From assembly GCF_901709675.1 (NCBI RefSeq), contig NC_051097.1, positions 3,210,539 through 3,274,538 on the forward strand: DNA of 64,000 nt, in the 5' to 3' direction. A model generated the notes under the pieces. That model worked only from the letters and a program-made list of their open reading frames with translations, was not told where the DNA came from and made no database searches. Position numbers and translations under genes: made by a program. This stretch comes from Syngnathus acus (lineage: Eukaryota; Chordata; Actinopteri; Syngnathiformes; Syngnathidae). Below are positions 14,061 through 64,000 of this stretch, piece by piece (within the stretch, counting starts at the first letter, position 1; each line of letters begins with the position of its first letter).

Positions 14061-14360
14061 TTTCTGTATTGAATTTTAATTTGACCCTAACACATGACAC
14101 CACTGGGCTCAGTGTATCCCCCCCCCCCCCCACCCCCCCACACACACACACACTAACATAAGGCACACATAATGGTTGGTTTAATGAAAATGACAGGTTC
14201 TTTGAGTATCTATTTAATATTTATGGAGTCTGTTCTTTTTAGAACTGCTGTCATTGTTCTGCTGAAACCTCCAATTTCACTTCAACTGCATATCACAGAG
14301 TTGTTTAACCTTCAACTCAAGCTCCAACTTCAAACCATGTTTGGGTGTCTCTATTCACAG

Positions 14361-63983
<49,623 letters not shown>

Positions 63984-64000
63984 GTACATTTGTGGAGACT

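Larger units (their letters stand above)
1..14360 (+). other. cacna1b: intron 3 of cacna1b (3' part)
   Basis: No exon of the channel and no other gene is visible in these 14 kb on either strand. Exon 4 begins with one nucleotide that completes a codon from exon 3, so the preceding exon lies upstream of the window. The intron is filled with mobile elements (2420-3081, 6901-7848, 8899-9574, 11698-12064, 13738-14060) and microsatellites, listed separately. The segments 1-2400, 3540-5480, 5540-6900, 9585-11300, 12170-12640 and 12745-13735 show only unassigned AT-rich sequence apart from small repeat scraps. Confidence 0.8.

Overview
The window is vertebrate nuclear DNA, almost certainly from a ray-finned (teleost) fish. 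It is AT-rich and intron-dominated, full of di- and tetranucleotide microsatellites, and carries the mix of short interspersed repeats and small foldback elements typical of teleost genomes. No complete gene lies inside it. A single gene runs through the whole window on the + strand: cacna1b, the alpha1 (pore) subunit of the N-type voltage-gated calcium channel Cav2.2. Exon sizes, splice phases and translated motifs match the vertebrate Cav2.2 gene from exon 4 (domain I S4) to exon 40 (IQ-like motif of the C-terminal tail). The 5' end (exons 1-3) and the distal C-terminus are outside. I reconstructed 37 constitutive exons. Joined, they give one open frame of 5,020 nt (one leading nt plus 1,673 codons) with no stop. 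I did not assign the sequence to one of the duplicated teleost copies (cacna1ba or cacna1bb).

Layout: 1-14360 is the intron before exon 4. Domain I and the I-II linker are at 14361-25730, including the beta-subunit binding AID at 23644-23759. Domain II is at 25730-32555. The II-III (synprint) loop is at 32630-38905. Domain III is at 39543-50295, domain IV at 50514-56660, and the EF-hand, pre-IQ and IQ-like C-terminal region at 56660-63983. All four pore loops carry the glutamate of the EEEE selectivity filter.

The main result is a nearly complete set of alternative-splicing modules: a 63-nt cassette e18a (34501-34563), an unfamiliar phase-compatible 42-nt candidate exon (35285-35326), a 12-nt microexon e24a coding an SLMG version of the mammalian SFMG insert (41642-41653), a possible remnant of e31a (53437-53439), and the two tandem 97-nt exons e37a and e37b (58903-58999, 60056-60152). 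Intron 16 has a U12-type (minor spliceosome) donor.

The introns hold a rich mobile-element record. There is a tRNA-like SINE family with up to 14-bp target-site duplications (one copy carries a nested 426-bp insertion), several hAT-like non-autonomous elements with 8-bp duplications, a MITE family with TATAAGTCGC-type inverted ends, and a pair of 70-bp palindromes in mirror orientation. No second protein-coding gene, tRNA, rRNA or CRISPR array is supported. Exon numbers follow the mammalian Cav2.2 scheme, and homology statements rest on recognition of the family, not on a database search.
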